A stretch of DNA of 64,000 bases from Laburnicola sp. R22_1 (GCA_014281115.1 JACONQ010000011.1:930001-994000); one strand, 5' to 3'; numbered from the stretch's first letter, positions 34,046 to 46,188 are shown. Program-made: numbers and translations. The notes: generated from the sequence alone by a model not told the origin.

Positions 34046-36679
34046 ATGGCGCTTCTTACCGAGAAGTCGCTTGTTAACTACGAGGAGCAAGAAGGTTCGT
34101 ACCCCGCGCAAAATCCAGCTGAATTGTGATTGACCATCGTCACTCTAGCCGCCTTCGTGGACTTCCTCCAGAACTTCAAATCGTCGTCGACAGAAGCTGC
34201 CGAGCAGCTAGAAGGTCTCAATCTCAACGGCGATGGCGACAACGAGGAGTACGACATGCTCGACGACTCGGACGACCCCGCGCCAGACGCAAACAGGCGC
34301 CGGCGAACCAAGGCCAAATACATGGAGATGCTGCAGGACATTGCGGACCGGACAAGGACAAACGTCCTCATTGACCTCAACGATTTGGATACCGTGCGCG
34401 CTATGTATCCCGGCGAGAAGACTTTCGGCTAACGCAGAGCAGTGGGAGAAGGCTACAGATGCCAACGCGCAGTTCAAGCTCATTGAATCGATTGAACGCA
34501 ACTGCCACCACTACATTGAGATCTTTTCCAGGGCCGTAGACAAATTATTGCCGCAACCTTCGAGAGAGCCCAAGTACGAGTCTTCACTTACGCAGAGGGA
34601 CTTCTGGCTAACAGTGACAGCTTCAAAGACGATGTCCTCGATATAATCATGACACAGCGGTCCAAGCGCAATGAGAAGATGCAGGAGCAACAGGGAGGTG
34701 AAGATGGTGCGCAGGCGCCACCAGAGCTGATATTCCCACCTGCTTTGACGCGCCGTTACACTCTCAACTTCAAGCCCATAATACCGTCTGGTGCGAGCAG
34801 CCAGCGCAGCATGAAGGCTTTGGCTGTGCGGAATGTCCGAGGAGAGCATCTAGGCCATCTGATAACTGTGCGCGGTATTACCACCAGGGTATCAGACGTC
34901 AAGCCCGCGATACAGGTCAACGCATACTCCTGTGATCGCTGCGGATGCGAAATCTTCCAGCCTGTTACCAGCAAGCAATTCACTCCTCTGGTAGAGTGCC
35001 CCTCGTCCGAGTGCAAGAAGAACAACACGAAAGGCCAGCTCTTTCTATCAACGCGTGCCTCGAAATTTCTGCCCTTCCAGGAAGTCAAGATCCAAGAAAT
35101 GGCAGACCAAGTTCCCGTAGGACATATCCCCAGACAGCTGACTATCCACTGCCACGGCGATTTGGTGCGACAAATCAACCCTGGTGACGTCGTCGATGTT
35201 GCCGGTATCTTCCTTCCTACCCCTTACACAGGTTTCAAGGCTATCCGCGCTGGACTGCTCACTGACACCTACCTGGAAGCTCAATACGTTATGCAACATA
35301 AGAAAGCCTACGACGACATTGTTCTGGCGCAACCCACGTTAAAGAGGATGAATGAGTTAGAGCGCACCGGGCAGTTATACGAATACCTCTCCCGCTCTAT
35401 CGCACCTGAGATCTTTGGTCACGTCGATGTGAAAAAGGCGCTGCTTCTACAACTTATTGGCGGTGTGACGAAAGAAATTGGTGACGGCATGCGCATCCGC
35501 GGTGACATCAACGTGTGCTTGATGGGTGATCCTGGTGTGGCCAAATCCCAACTTCTGAAGTACATTACCAAGGTCGCCCCTCGTGGTGTTTACACGACTG
35601 GCCGCGGAAGCAGTGGAGTCGGTCTGACTGCTGCCGTTATGCGTGACCCTGTAACTGACGAGATGGTGCTTGAGGGAGGTGCCCTCGTGCTAGCTGACAA
35701 TGGCATGTGCTGCATTGATGAATTCGACAAGATGGACGACGGCGACCGAACCGCGATTCACGAAGTCATGGAGCAACAGACTATTTCCATCAGCAAAGCC
35801 GGCATTACCACCACACTCAACGCCCGTACGTCAATTCTAGCTGCAGCCAACCCTCTATATGGTCGCTACAACCCTCGCATTTCACCCGTTGAAAACATCA
35901 ATCTTCCTGCTGCGCTCCTGTCCCGTTTCGATGTTCTTTTCCTGATCCTTGATACCCCTTCGCGAGACTCTGACGAGGAGCTTGCTCGCCACGTTACTTA
36001 CGTGCACATGCACAACGCCCATCCAGAGGCTCCTGGTGGCGTCGTTTTCAGCCCCGCGGAAGTGCGTCAATGGGTCGCTCGTGCAAGGTCATACCGACCT
36101 ACCGTTCCGAAGGAAGTCTCTGACTACATGGTTGGCGCATATGTTCGTATGCGTCAGCAACAGAAGCGCGACGAGGGTTCCAAAAAAGCCTTTACGCATA
36201 CTTCGCCTCGTACTTTGCTCGGTGTTCTCCGTCTCTCGCAAGCTTTGGCTCGTCTGCGTTTCGCTGAGGAGGTCATCACCGAGGATGTCGATGAGGCTCT
36301 GAGGCTGGTGGAAGTTAGCAAGGCTAGCTTGTATACTGATGAGAACCGCAGAGATGATCACACGCCGAGCAGCAAGATCTATCATCTCATCAAGACCATG
36401 GAGGCAAGCGGTGCAGCTGCGGTTGGTGATGGTAGCCGTGGCGAGCTAGACATGCGCAGGGTCAGGGAGAGAGTTCTTGCTAAGGGTTTCACAGCAGACC
36501 AGTTTGAGCAAGCGATTGATGAGTATGCCATGTTGGACGTAAGTTCCCATAGCTTCCCCATCGTTGGGAGTGATCAATGGACTAACAATATATCACAGGT
36601 CTGGCAAACGACGGGAGAAGGCACTCGACTTGTCTTTATCGAGGCTGGTAACGAGGACATGGATGACGAGGACTTCTAA
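34046..36679 (+). CDS. MCM7: MCM2-7 helicase subunit Mcm7
   Basis: CDS join(34046..34094, 34149..34393, 34443..34573, 34615..36538, 36599..36679), 809 aa. Introns are 41-60 nt; the second uses the acceptor gcagagcag (34442), chosen because it keeps frame and gives [20 protein letters not shown]. Mcm7 is part of the hexameric replicative helicase loaded at origins by ORC/Cdc6/Cdt1. Visible: the N-terminal MCM domain with a zinc motif (CDRCGCE...CPSSEC), the allosteric/hairpin region, then the MCM box with Walker [29 protein letters not shown], Walker [10 protein letters not shown], and arginine-finger SRFDVLF. The acidic C-terminus ends [23 protein letters not shown] and length distinguish Mcm7 from the other five. 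Confidence 0.95.
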
Positions 36680-37336
36680 AGCACTGGTCTATGATGATGG
36701 CGGTTGGGTATTTGGGCGATCCATGAGCATGGCGTATTGGGCGTTGTTGTTTCATACTGGGGACGTGGTAGGCTTGAATACGGCCACCTTTATGTTTTGA
36801 ACCGTTGAGTAGGAAATGACATTTTCAAAGCATTCAATTTGATTTCAGTGCATCGAAGATGGATATTCCGCACTGCTTAAAACACCGTATCGGATGTTGA
36901 TGGAAAGCTTCTTTGACACCCTACTAGTATGTGTGAGAGGTAAGGGACTCTAACCCTCAGCGGCGAGAATGGAAGCCGATCTGTCCGTACTGGGTGCGGA
37001 GCTACGGTTGTGTAAAGTTGAGTGGAAGTCTAGGACGGGGATAATTGCCAAGGCTATGATGTATTGCACCTACCTTGCTGGAGTCTATGAAACACAAATT
37101 GAATCTACCTGCTTGACTGCTGGACAGTTCTCTCTGCAGCACGAGCCACATTCAAACCCTCAAGCCCACCTTCCCTAATAAGCCTAGGTATACCCGTTTG
37201 GACGATAAGGCCGAGATTCAACGAGCCCTGGTCCGTAATTCGCGCGACGACATCTCAAGCCGCGCTCCTCCATCTTCTCTCTCTATACCTCGTCGGGTCA
37301 CAATATTCTGTACAAACGTATAATCACATCGCGAAA
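36680..37336. other. Intergenic, nothing recognised
   Basis: 3' flank of MCM7 and 5' flank of SHR3. A cctaggta word is present at 37183-37190. No coding signal. Confidence 0.5.
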
Positions 37337-38007
37337 ATGGCAGCCGGCACATTTGGGACGTTTCTCATCATCGGGCGTAAGAACGAACCCCCACCACGGC
37401 CGCCTGAGGCAGCCAGGCGCATACAGAGCAAGTACTAACAAATTGCACAGCGGTGTGTTTCTTCCTCGGCATCCTCTTCTCCTCGTTCCCCTACGACTAC
37501 AATGTCATCTGGAAGGTTCCCACGGTGCCCGAAAATCGTGAGCTGTACTTCAAGATCCTCGAAGACCACATCAAGTTCCTGCACGAGTCGCCGCCCATAA
37601 TCTCGCGCATCCTGCACATCGTCATTGGCACCGGCCTGCTTGGCTTCCTGACCAAGCTGTACAAAGCGTCGCAGGCGAATATGCTGTTCGACGGCGCGTC
37701 GCTCGTGCTCTACATGGCGGGCATCACCGTCTACATTACGAACATCGTCAAGGGTCTGCGCGTGGTCACGGCGGGCATTTATGGCAACGTGGACCCGAAG
37801 GAGGACGATGCTGCGGATGATTATATCAGCAGGGAGGATACGCTGAAGGTGTTTGCGGCGAGTAATACGATTTTGGCGCTGGTGTTGGTGGGTGTGTTGG
37901 TGTTGCAGGCGGGACAGTGGTATGCACTGAGGAAGGAGGAGGCCGAGATCAAGGAGATTGAGGAGAAGGAGCAAGAGAAGAAGAGTGCGGGTAAGAAGAA
38001 GCAGTAG
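37337..38007 (+). CDS. SHR3: ER packaging chaperone Shr3 for amino-acid permeases
   Basis: CDS join(37337..37376, 37451..38007), 198 aa. The 74-nt intron has a gtactaac branch point. Shr3 is an ER membrane protein that keeps amino-acid permeases from aggregating and helps package them into COPII vesicles. It has four TM helices (~5-24, ~60-78, ~90-108, ~140-160), the conserved FSSFPYDYNVIWKVP loop after TM1, and a C-terminal cytosolic tail rich in Glu/Lys (EEAEIKEIEEKEQEKK) ending KKKQ, an ER-retention-like di-lysine tail. Length and layout match the family. Confidence 0.9.
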
Positions 38008-38663
38008 GCTGAGACGGTATGTGTGGGATGTGGGGGTACTGACTTTGGGTAGGCTGGGTAGGTAGAGCCGTTTCTTGTATCTATTCGCTCTATTTTGGAT
38101 ATCCAGGGACATCGCCTTGCACATTGGGACAGACGGTTACAATACGAAAGGCTGGCACAGAAGCGTTGTTTAAAGCAGTTACATGTTGGGAATATCCGCT
38201 ACAATCAGCTCATGCCTTTGCTATTAGTATCGGTACATGAGACATGTGCATTGAGCAAAACTGATTCCTAGGGGACGGTAAATATGCGTTTAAGGTCTGG
38301 ATGGACAAACAAACGCAAGAGCGGGAAGCTGCGGAGAAGCTGCGGTATCGGGGGCAGTGAAAACAGTACCTAGGTGCCCCTTTCAGCAAGCCTCCTTCTC
38401 TTTCACTCCCGCTAACGTCTTTGCCCAGGAACTAGCGCGCACGAAGACTTTTATTTACTTCCTGTCGTCTGCCCTGCCTTCCCCGTCACCTCCAACGCAC
38501 CTGCAAAGGCAGGGTACAAGCAGCGCCCACGCCCTTCCGCACCGACACCACGACCACAGTCCGTCTCCAGCTCCAGGCTAACCACAATACTAACATCTAC
38601 TTGCTCTTCTTTTGCGCCAACTTTCTCCGAATTGTCGCTGACTTGGACAACAGTAGACTATTC
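38008..38663. other. Intergenic, nothing recognised
   Basis: SHR3 3' flank and leader of the next gene; short ORFs only. Confidence 0.5.
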
Positions 38664-39472
38664 ATGACTACGAATCCACGGCTTCGGCCGTTGGACGAGT
38701 TGCTTAGCAAGCAACTCGACGACATCACCGCGAGCCTCGTGGCTGCGGCGAAACGCCGCGACCTCGCGGTCAAGGAGAAGGGCGAGACAGGTGAGTTTTT
38801 CCTGACGGCGGGACTGCAATCCAGTTCGACTGACACGCGACAGCGACAACAGCTGCCTCGGAGGACAAGGACGATGTCGAGGTCGCCGACGCCCGCCAGC
38901 GTCGGCGCCTCGACATCGCTTGCCAGCTTGAGAAGGCTGGATGCCCATGGACCGAAGTCAAGGGCTGGACAACGTACTTGTTCAGCGACGGTCCATGGGG
39001 ACATCGTGCTGCGCGAGAGGAGACCTCAATCGTCGAGCGGGCGGCCAAGGAGCTCGAGGCGATCAAGACGCAAGTCCTCGCGGAGGAGGCAGTACATCGC
39101 GCCGCCGAGGAAAAAAAGACCCTCTCTCGCCGTCTCATCGTCACCAACATCGCCGCAGGTGCGGATCTCGACACCGTGGAACAGTTCTTCTACGACTTCT
39201 GGTACGAAATGTGAGTCTCGATCCTGTCGACTTCATGCTAGCCGGGCAAATAAAGCTAATACATACCGTTTCGCAGCGAGAGCCTGAAGCTTCTGGAAGC
39301 GCGACATCCTGTCCAACGCACTCAGACCGCACACCTCGACATGCACACCAGGGCGGCGGCTAAGGACGTCCGTTACGGCTACGACCAGAAAGCGATCTAT
39401 GGCTTGGTCCCCAACATCCAGCTCGCTGTGGGGGACGCGCGGCCTGCACCTCCTTGTAATCTCTTAGACTGA
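38664..39472 (+). CDS. Unknown helical protein, three exons
   Basis: CDS join(38664..38790, 38844..39210, 39277..39472), 229 aa. Introns of 53 and 66 nt (gtgagt donors, cgacag / tcgcag acceptors) splice in phase. The protein is mostly charged helix: LDELLSKQLDDITASLVAAAKRRDLAVKE near the start (shown by positions ~9-36), a CPWTEVKGWTTYLFSDGPWG segment (~75-95), a Glu/Ala coiled-coil (~100-130), and a C-terminal GYDQKAIYGLVPNIQLAVGD. No signal, TM or recognised domain. I cannot name it; exon structure and codon continuity make it a genuine gene. Confidence 0.58.
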
Positions 39473-41364
39473 TTTCCCGAAGCGGGCACGCCGTCACTTG
39501 ACGCGGAAGAGAAGGATCGGATCCACGACACGTTCAAAATTCCTGCATGGGTTCGACATGGTTCTCTGGCATGCGTTGCATTTGAGTACCGCTCTCATCG
39601 CGTACGATGCCCTTTTATATTGCATGAAACAAGATGTTTGATTCTTGTTTGATGCATCGACTACAAGGATGTTCTCACATTCAGCATGCGACATTGTACT
39701 AGTAACTACTGCTTGGAAGCTACGAGTAAGGCGTTATGTAGCTTGGAGTCTTGGAGTCTTGGGCGATAGTGGACAAAAGTTTGAAATGGCACACACTGCT
39801 TTGTATATGAACGTCCTCATGGTAACCACGCACGTGAATCATCAGTGTAACTGTGTAGGTCCGTAGATAGACATGTCTCGGACATGTCTCGCTCCCTCGG
39901 TATACTCGGGTGGACCGATGAGGTGCAAGAGGTTGTGCTGTCGCATTACATATGGCTAGATGGTGATGGTATGTAATACTGAGCTGTCGATACATACTCG
40001 AATTCGTCCAGAGTGGTCGACCATAATGGTCTCATCATCCCGCATACCGTCGACCATCACAGCGTCGCAACATCCCTCCAACATGCCACTATCCTTCGAC
40101 ATCCCGCCCCCACCCCTGCATCCCTACACCTATCCGCACGCTCCATACAGCCCATCCATCCGCTCTCCCCACTCCCTCAACCCGCCGCCCCACTCTTCCC
40201 ATCTCTCTCACCCAAAGACGCATCCCCAGAACCTGAAGACGCACCCTTTCCTCCAGCATCAATCTGCGGTTTTGCGCTAGAAAAGCCAGGTCGTGCAGTC
40301 GCTAGAGGAGCGAGAATACATGCTTGGTGGAGGCCTCGTATGCGTTTGTGGGGGTCGTCTGTGTAGGGCGGAGGGAGGAGGGAGGGTTTGTGGGGTGAGG
40401 ACATGTTTGGGGGGGGTCTTAGGAGGGTGTTGTTTAGGGGGGTTGGTAGTTAAGGTGGATATGGGGTGGATTAGGAGATTTGTTTTTGTGAGAGGGTAGA
40501 GTGGTTTTCATGATGGGTATTTGATGGTGGTGGTGGTGGTGGGAGAACAATGGAGAGATTGTGGGCGGCTAGGGTGGATAACAATACTACCGTTGGGCTG
40601 GGATGGTTTTGTTCTTGGGATTTTATGAGGGGAATTGTAGACAAAGAAGGGGTTTGTGGGCGATATTGTTTTGTTGGTGAGCGGGTGGGTGGGGGTGGGG
40701 ATGAGAGATGCGGTGCGGACGTTGAATGGGATGTTGTTCAGTGTTTGGATAATGGAGATGGTGCTTCCGTGTCTGGAAGAGTAAGGTCGAATGAGTGTAC
40801 GATATTGGTTTATACGAACAAAGACGCCACATGAGGAACATTGGGAATCTAGGAGGTTGGAGCTCACTAAGCCTTCTCTAGTTCTAATATTGACGTTGAA
40901 CGGACGAAGATGTTCGCGTTGATATATCATAGTTCAGATGCTCAGATGTGGTGTCCGAGTCGTTGCTACCCGGTTCTGGAATGTTTCTCAATAATGCCCG
41001 CTTGCAACTACCTAGGTATCTTCGTGCTCTCATGCTGTGGCCTCATGAATACGTTAAAGAGTCCAGTCTTACGTATGGGTACCACGGGATCCAGACTGCA
41101 GACGGAGTGGATAACGGTGCCCCGTCCGAAAGATGCACGCTTCCAAGGTCGGGATGTTTCGAGTTGAGGACCCTGTATCGTCCGCCAACTTCACATAAAG
41201 TACCTGCCGGAAACTAGCAGACCCCACGATGATAAAACAAACCGGGGAAGTTTCCCATGCGACCTCGACACCCAACTTCGGCCCGAAAGAGACACCGCAT
41301 CACCGCCGCCCTGCAAGCTTGAAGACCCATCTCGCAACCGCACGTGCACCCCACTACGCTTAAC
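39473..41364. other. Gene-poor stretch with simple repeats
   Basis: About 1.9 kb with G/T-rich minus and plus strand bias (40380-40720), a (TGG)n run at 40523-40541 and low-complexity Pro-coding ORFs. One minus-strand ORF at 40177-40404 (MSSPHKPSLLPPPYTDDP...) has mild coding character but no support from introns or motifs. A sequence resembling the element end (ggacaaaagtttga at ~39770) lacks the core. Confidence 0.45.
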
Positions 41365-41446
41365 ATGCCCTTCCCTGCGACAAATCCACAGTTCATTGAT
41401 CCTCCGCTATACCACAGTGGGAGCGACCGCGTGGCTACAACCTACC

Positions 41447-41863
41447 ATGACACACGATGAGTATCTCTCCCCACAGTTTGAACTCCGGGCTCCCATGGTT
41501 TGCTTGACCGGACGTCAACAGCCTTGCCCTCCGCTCCGCTCTTTTCCCCCGCCATCTCGACTTGTGATTGATGTCAACGCCCCTGCATATTACAGTGGTA
41601 GTCCGATGGCTTCTCCCTAGTAGAGTCCCTACTGCACCTCAGCATCGCCGTCACAAAAGTCTAGAGGCCCAGCTTTGGACCCGATAAGCGAGCTCAAACA
41701 AGCGCGCTTCAGTTCTGCGAATCACATTCATCTTATTCCCTATGGTACCAGACCGCTCACACTACCGCAGATCAGGTTAGCGGTCTACTTGCGCGATCGC
41801 CAGCCTCGCAGGAACATCCTCCACGAGCTCAAGTACGTAAATCCACGCACAGAACAGCTGTAG
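41447..41863 (+). CDS. Cryptic small two-exon gene, unknown
   Basis: Proposed join(41447..41592, 41638..41863), 123 aa. In the genomic frame the ORF is broken by two consecutive TAG codons; a 45-nt intron starting gtagtc after TACAGTG and ending cctcag removes both and keeps the frame (AYYS-ASPSQKS). Downstream the frame stays open with a balanced composition (LIPYGTRPLTLPQIRLAVYL, NILHELKYVNPRTEQL). A second coding-like frame (MPFPATNPQFIDPPLYHSG, from 41365) overlaps the start and ends in TGA at ~41460, so the true start may lie upstream with another exon or a frameshift. No family recognised. Confidence 0.42.
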
Positions 41864-42558
41864 ATACTAGACGCCATCTCCACACCCCAATCAACACCAG
41901 ACCGACACAAACACCGCGCATCCCCATCACATTGCCAATAAACTCCCCACACCGTCCGTGCACTCACACAGTGCGTACTCCATCCAATACTCCACCCCTG
42001 TCATTAACACGCTTACTATAGCCATAGCCCAAAGTATGTACTCTATACCAGCACACACACCAACGCATCCTACCAGCCTACGTGTACATGATACTTGTGT
42101 TCGAGGTCATGTGCGTGACCAGCAGCCCTGGAGCTGCAGGCGCCTGCGAGTGTGATTGGATGGGCACGGGGTTGTGGACTGGACAAATGGATGGGAATCA
42201 TGCATGCACGTAATGGGACTAAACCCGCTATCGAAGAGGTGCTGCAACTACACACGCATGCAGCATTGCACTATACGCTTTGTAGTTCTACCGAGCGCAC
42301 GATCTGCGTCTTTCTTTCTCTCCGCTGAAACTACTGTACGGGATAGAATCACCTCACTCACTCACTCTCTCACTCACTACAACCCTCTTCCCAACTTTCC
42401 CCACTCATCGCACCACCACACAAAAAAATCCTCTCATCTCCATAACATAGCAAAGAGCAACCATCTACCTCTCTCTACCTTCTAGCTTACCTGCCCACTT
42501 CCCTTCTCAAGCCCCCACCCAGCGCTTGCCCACCCACCCGGGCTCCGCCCCGCCCAGC

Positions 42559-42588
42559 GCCAACGCCAACGCCAACGCCAACGCCAAT
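42559..42588. repeat. Hexanucleotide repeat (GCCAAC)n
   Basis: Four perfect gccaac units followed by gccaat. It is non-coding as far as can be seen. Confidence 0.9.
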
Positions 42589-42669
42589 CCAACCCCCCTG
42601 CCCCATCGCTCTTCTGGCATCTAATTGGCCGCGCCCCCCAACGGGAAGGTTACGCAGCGTTGGAACCGC

Positions 42670-42671
<2 letters not shown>

Positions 42672-42711
<40 letters not shown>
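42672..42711. repeat. (CA)20 microsatellite
   Basis: Uninterrupted CA dinucleotide repeat of 40 bp between unique flanks; a likely polymorphic locus. Confidence 0.97.
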
Positions 42712-42714
<3 letters not shown>

Positions 42715-43968
42715 TGCCCTCTACCCTTAAGCCTAGTTCGCAACATCAGTAGGTACCCATCAATCCTGCACAGGCAGCCAGCAGCAGCGCCGAAAGAAAG
42801 AAAGGCGTCCCGCACACCTACCTTACCTCCCCAACTACGCAATTAATTTAGCCACGCCAGGCGGCAGTGTCCATGCCAGCAGTAAGCGGGAATATTCCGA
42901 GCCAAAGTACCGTACCATCCGCGTTGGCGTCGGCGTTGGGTATACCGACAAGATGGTGGTGGTGGCCGTGTCCATTCCACGCATCGTATTGGATAGCTAC
43001 CTAGAGGCCCACGGGTGATCAGCACACAAACACGGGCTGGGCGCGCGTGGCACACACCGAGAAAACACATTTATTACGTACAGTTTACACATCGTTATTT
43101 GTGCGACTAAGGACAGGGTTAGGTAGGTAGGTAGCAACGCGACGTACTGTACTGTGTAGTAGGTAGGCTCGGTACGCTGCGACGCAGCGACGCATGTGAA
43201 AGATCGGCAAGGGTCGGCTCATCTCCTCGGTATGTACTAAGCATCAAGGTAGTTGTAATTCTAGAAAACATCACTCATGTTCGCCGACGCAATGCAACTG
43301 TGAAGAGTTAGAAGATGAAAGGATATCAATTCATATGGTATCGTGCTCTATTCACCATCGTGAAGAAGCCATCTCATCGTCTCGACGTATAGGCACCGGG
43401 GAGCCCAACTCGCAAAAAAATCCTGCGCTCCCTTCTTGCCGCCAACATCTCTCGGGCATGCGCAAAGGCTCATCAAAAAAGCCACACGCCCAAATCTCCG
43501 CCTCTCCCAGCCCAAAGTAGAACCCGGCCAATCAAACCCGCAACACCACCCAATAAATCCCCGTTAGCGCCGGCGCACCCAGAGAGGTATCCGCGTAGAA
43601 ACAATATTCCCAATACCCGCCCAATATCCCAGATTTTCCGCTCCAGACACCAGTGGTATTCGTGAGAGGACATGAATTCGTTCCTCTAAAAATAGAATGA
43701 ACATAAGAAAATAGTAGTGTGACGAAGCGCCCGCAACTAACCATGCAGTCGCCCGGCCTTGTGTGAACGGTAGTCGCGAAAGGAGTGGTTGCGATCGAGT
43801 CGCCTGGACCCCAGGATTACATCAGTCGGGTGAAATGGTAGGCCGTGCAGGCGTGACGAGCAGGATTATGTGCAATGTAGTGTGATGGTGAAGTGGTACA
43901 CGACGACCAGGCGGCGGCTGCGTCACCACTCAGACTCGAGGGCGCGAAGCTAGCGTTGCGTCCATGGT

Positions 43969-44802
43969 TTACTCGATTTTTCTTCTCTTGCCACGCGGTG
44001 CGGGATCGATTTGAGGGAAGGCCGGCGCTTTGGTGTCCACAGGCGTGCTGCTATATGTCACTGTGCGAGTGACAACCTCCCTTACGCTGACGCGCCGTGT
44101 TCGGCCAGCTTTCTTCTCCAGCTCCCATGTTCTGGGCGAGATTCCTGAATATGGAGACTTGGCCGAGTTGGCGGAATTCGCGCTAGCCGGTGACCGTACT
44201 CCCGCGGGGGAGTGGTATGGCGACTGTGGGATGTAGAGCCGGGGTGTGCGCGCCGATGACGGCCGCCTGAACGGCGACGGAGCGGGGATGGTGACTGCCT
44301 GCTCTTTTGGCTGCTCCTTTGGGAGCGGAGCGGTCTTGGGAGCAGTCTTGAGAGGCACCTCAACAGGCTCCTGCTTGACACGGTCGCAGTTGCTACAGCT
44401 GCTTGCCCTTGAGCTCGCAGGCGTCGATATTGCAGTCTTGTCCTTGGCTGCAGGTGCAGATGTCGAGGTGAAGGAAGCACTCGAGGCTGAGGATGTGACT
44501 GAAGCCATGGAGGTGGGGCGGTTGCCTTCGAAGACAAACTTGGAGCTGGTTCCGGTGGGCAATGGGCTCATGAGCACAGGCGACAGCGTCTTGAGGAAGT
44601 CCAGGTAGGCCGTCGGCGGGGTGATGGGCGTCTTGAGCGAGTCCTCCCTCTTGATGGTCGCAAAGGTGGGCGTCATGGCCGAGTGCACCATGGGCGAGCG
44701 CAGCTCGGAGGGGTAGGTGGCAGACAGCGGCGTGTTGAGGGAGCTTGCCGACATGGGCGTCTTGAGGGCCGACAGCGTGGGCTTGGAGTCGGTCGTGGCC
44801 AT
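43969..44802 (-). CDS. Conserved-looking disordered Ser/Pro-rich nuclear protein
   Basis: 277 aa from the ATG at 44802 (MATTDSKPTLSALKTPMSAS). The ORF continues upstream to 45288 but that extension is Arg/Pro/His-rich leader-like sequence. The protein is intrinsically disordered with repeated (S/T)P motifs (LKTP, ITPPTAYLDFLKTLSPV, SPYHSPAGVRSP), a CSNC pair, and a basic C-terminus RGKRRKIE that looks like a nuclear localisation signal. The short hydrophobic motif PPTAYLDFLKTLSPV (~75-90) is the most likely functional (docking) element. Many SP/TP sites suggest CDK/MAPK phosphorylation. I do not know a name for this family. Confidence 0.62.
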   Translation of the reverse strand: MATTDSKPTLSALKTPMSASSLNTPLSATYPSELRSPMVHSAMTPTFATIKREDSLKTPITPPTAYLDFLKTLSPVLMSPLPTGTSSKFVFEGNRPTSMASVTSSASSASFTSTSAPAAKDKTAISTPASSRASSCSNCDRVKQEPVEVPLKTAPKTAPLPKEQPKEQAVTIPAPSPFRRPSSARTPRLYIPQSPYHSPAGVRSPASANSANSAKSPYSGISPRTWELEKKAGRTRRVSVREVVTRTVTYSSTPVDTKAPAFPQIDPAPRGKRRKIE

Positions 44803-46188
44803 GGTGGTGGAAGGCGGTGGAAGGCGGTGCGTGGGAGTGGAACGAAGGACGGGGCTGGTGGTGGGGTGGTGGTGTGGTGGTGGAGAGGAGGAGGGGAGAG
44901 CGAGCGTGGTGCTGGGTTGGCTCGTGGTGCCTGGTCCTGCTACCGTACGACAGTGTAGGAGGCCGGTGGGAGGGAGCAACAGAGCAACAGGCAGAGAGAG
45001 GCGGCGGGCCGGGGTGCCGCGTGTGTTTATTGTCTGGAGCACGCTGGGCCTGGGAGGATGCGATGCGTCGGCTGCTAAAAAAAGCGGGCGCTTCGCGGTC
45101 GGACGTGGGGCCTGCTGATTCACCGTGTCTGGGTGTGTTGGGTGGCCAACGCTCGGGCCTCGTCGCCGCGCTGTACTGCCAAACAGCCGCCGCGCTGGGC
45201 CAGGGAGCAAATCAACGCGCCCTCTCCAAGCGCCCACACAGAACAGCTTCAACACCACGCCGCTGCAATTGGCTGCGACGCGCTGCAACGCCAGATGTGA
45301 TTTGCCTGCCGCCCTTGCAGCTGCTCTTCACGACGCTGCGGGCTGCCCGCGCTGATTGGGCAGGGAGGCGGGTCGGATGCTCGCTGCGGGCGTAGATGTG
45401 AAGTGAAGGCGAACCACGCAGGCGCAGAGGCTGCTCCAAGCCGGGGTGGGCAACGGGTCAGAGAGCTGGGAACCGCGAGATGAAACGGGGACAGAAACGA
45501 TGAGACGAGACGGCTGCACGGCGGGAGGACCGAACGCGTGCTGAACCGGTGCAGAGCCAAGCTGGGAATAGATGCAGAGGCGATGTGCGAGCAAGTGACC
45601 TCGTGGGCATCCTCTGCCGTTTTATGTCCATTGCACGCGCTGTTGCTGTCTCTATACCAGTCGCGCGCTTCCAGATGATACTGCCCTACACGCCGCCTGG
45701 TCGCCGACGGACCACCCGTTGGACAATTCTCCAGCTTTCTCTCTACATAGGCCGCCCGCCGGCCGCGCGTCTTACCATACCAGCGCTTGACCCCTGCTCT
45801 AACCGAGGCGGTGCGGAACATGATTGTTTGGTTCCTCTTTACAGGTCCGACCTGTGCGCAAAGCGCCTTCGTTGAAACTGGCAAATTGCAGCGCCAACAC
45901 CTGACCCATTCCCGCCCAGTGCCATTGCACCATGCCTCAGCCAGATGAGGCACTGTACTCTTCTCTCCTGCCTACGCCGTGACTTCACAGTGTTGTTCTG
46001 TTCACCGTCGCCTCATGGGCCAAATGGATCAGTCAAGACCCAGTCCTGCATGCCATACGAAGCCATGCGCGGAGATTTTCTCGTGCAAGATGGGGGCACG
46101 GTGGCCCACCCAAGCCGGAGGGGGCTATGTTCGGTACATAGCTCGTAAAGGGAAATGGGCAACCAAGGCACCGAACCCCTGCACGCTC
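44803..46188. other. GC-rich intergenic region
   Basis: Between the disordered-protein promoter and the MOCOS 3' end. Long overlapping ORFs in several frames reflect GC content; none is supported. Confidence 0.5.

Larger units (their letters stand above)
41864..43968. other. Gene-free, simple-sequence-rich region
   Basis: 2.1 kb without a supportable gene. It holds a CA microsatellite, a hexanucleotide repeat, actcactcact runs near 42355-42378 and taggtaggtagg near 43118-43132. Confidence 0.55.

Noticed and set aside
39741..39800. Possible seventh copy of the short inverted-repeat element
   Set aside because: Only ggacaaaagtttga resembles the end; the core motif and a right end are absent.
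44803..45288. Upstream extension of the disordered-protein ORF
   Set aside because: Arg/Pro/His-rich, low-complexity and without homology-like features; the ATG at 44802 starts the Ser/Pro-rich protein cleanly.
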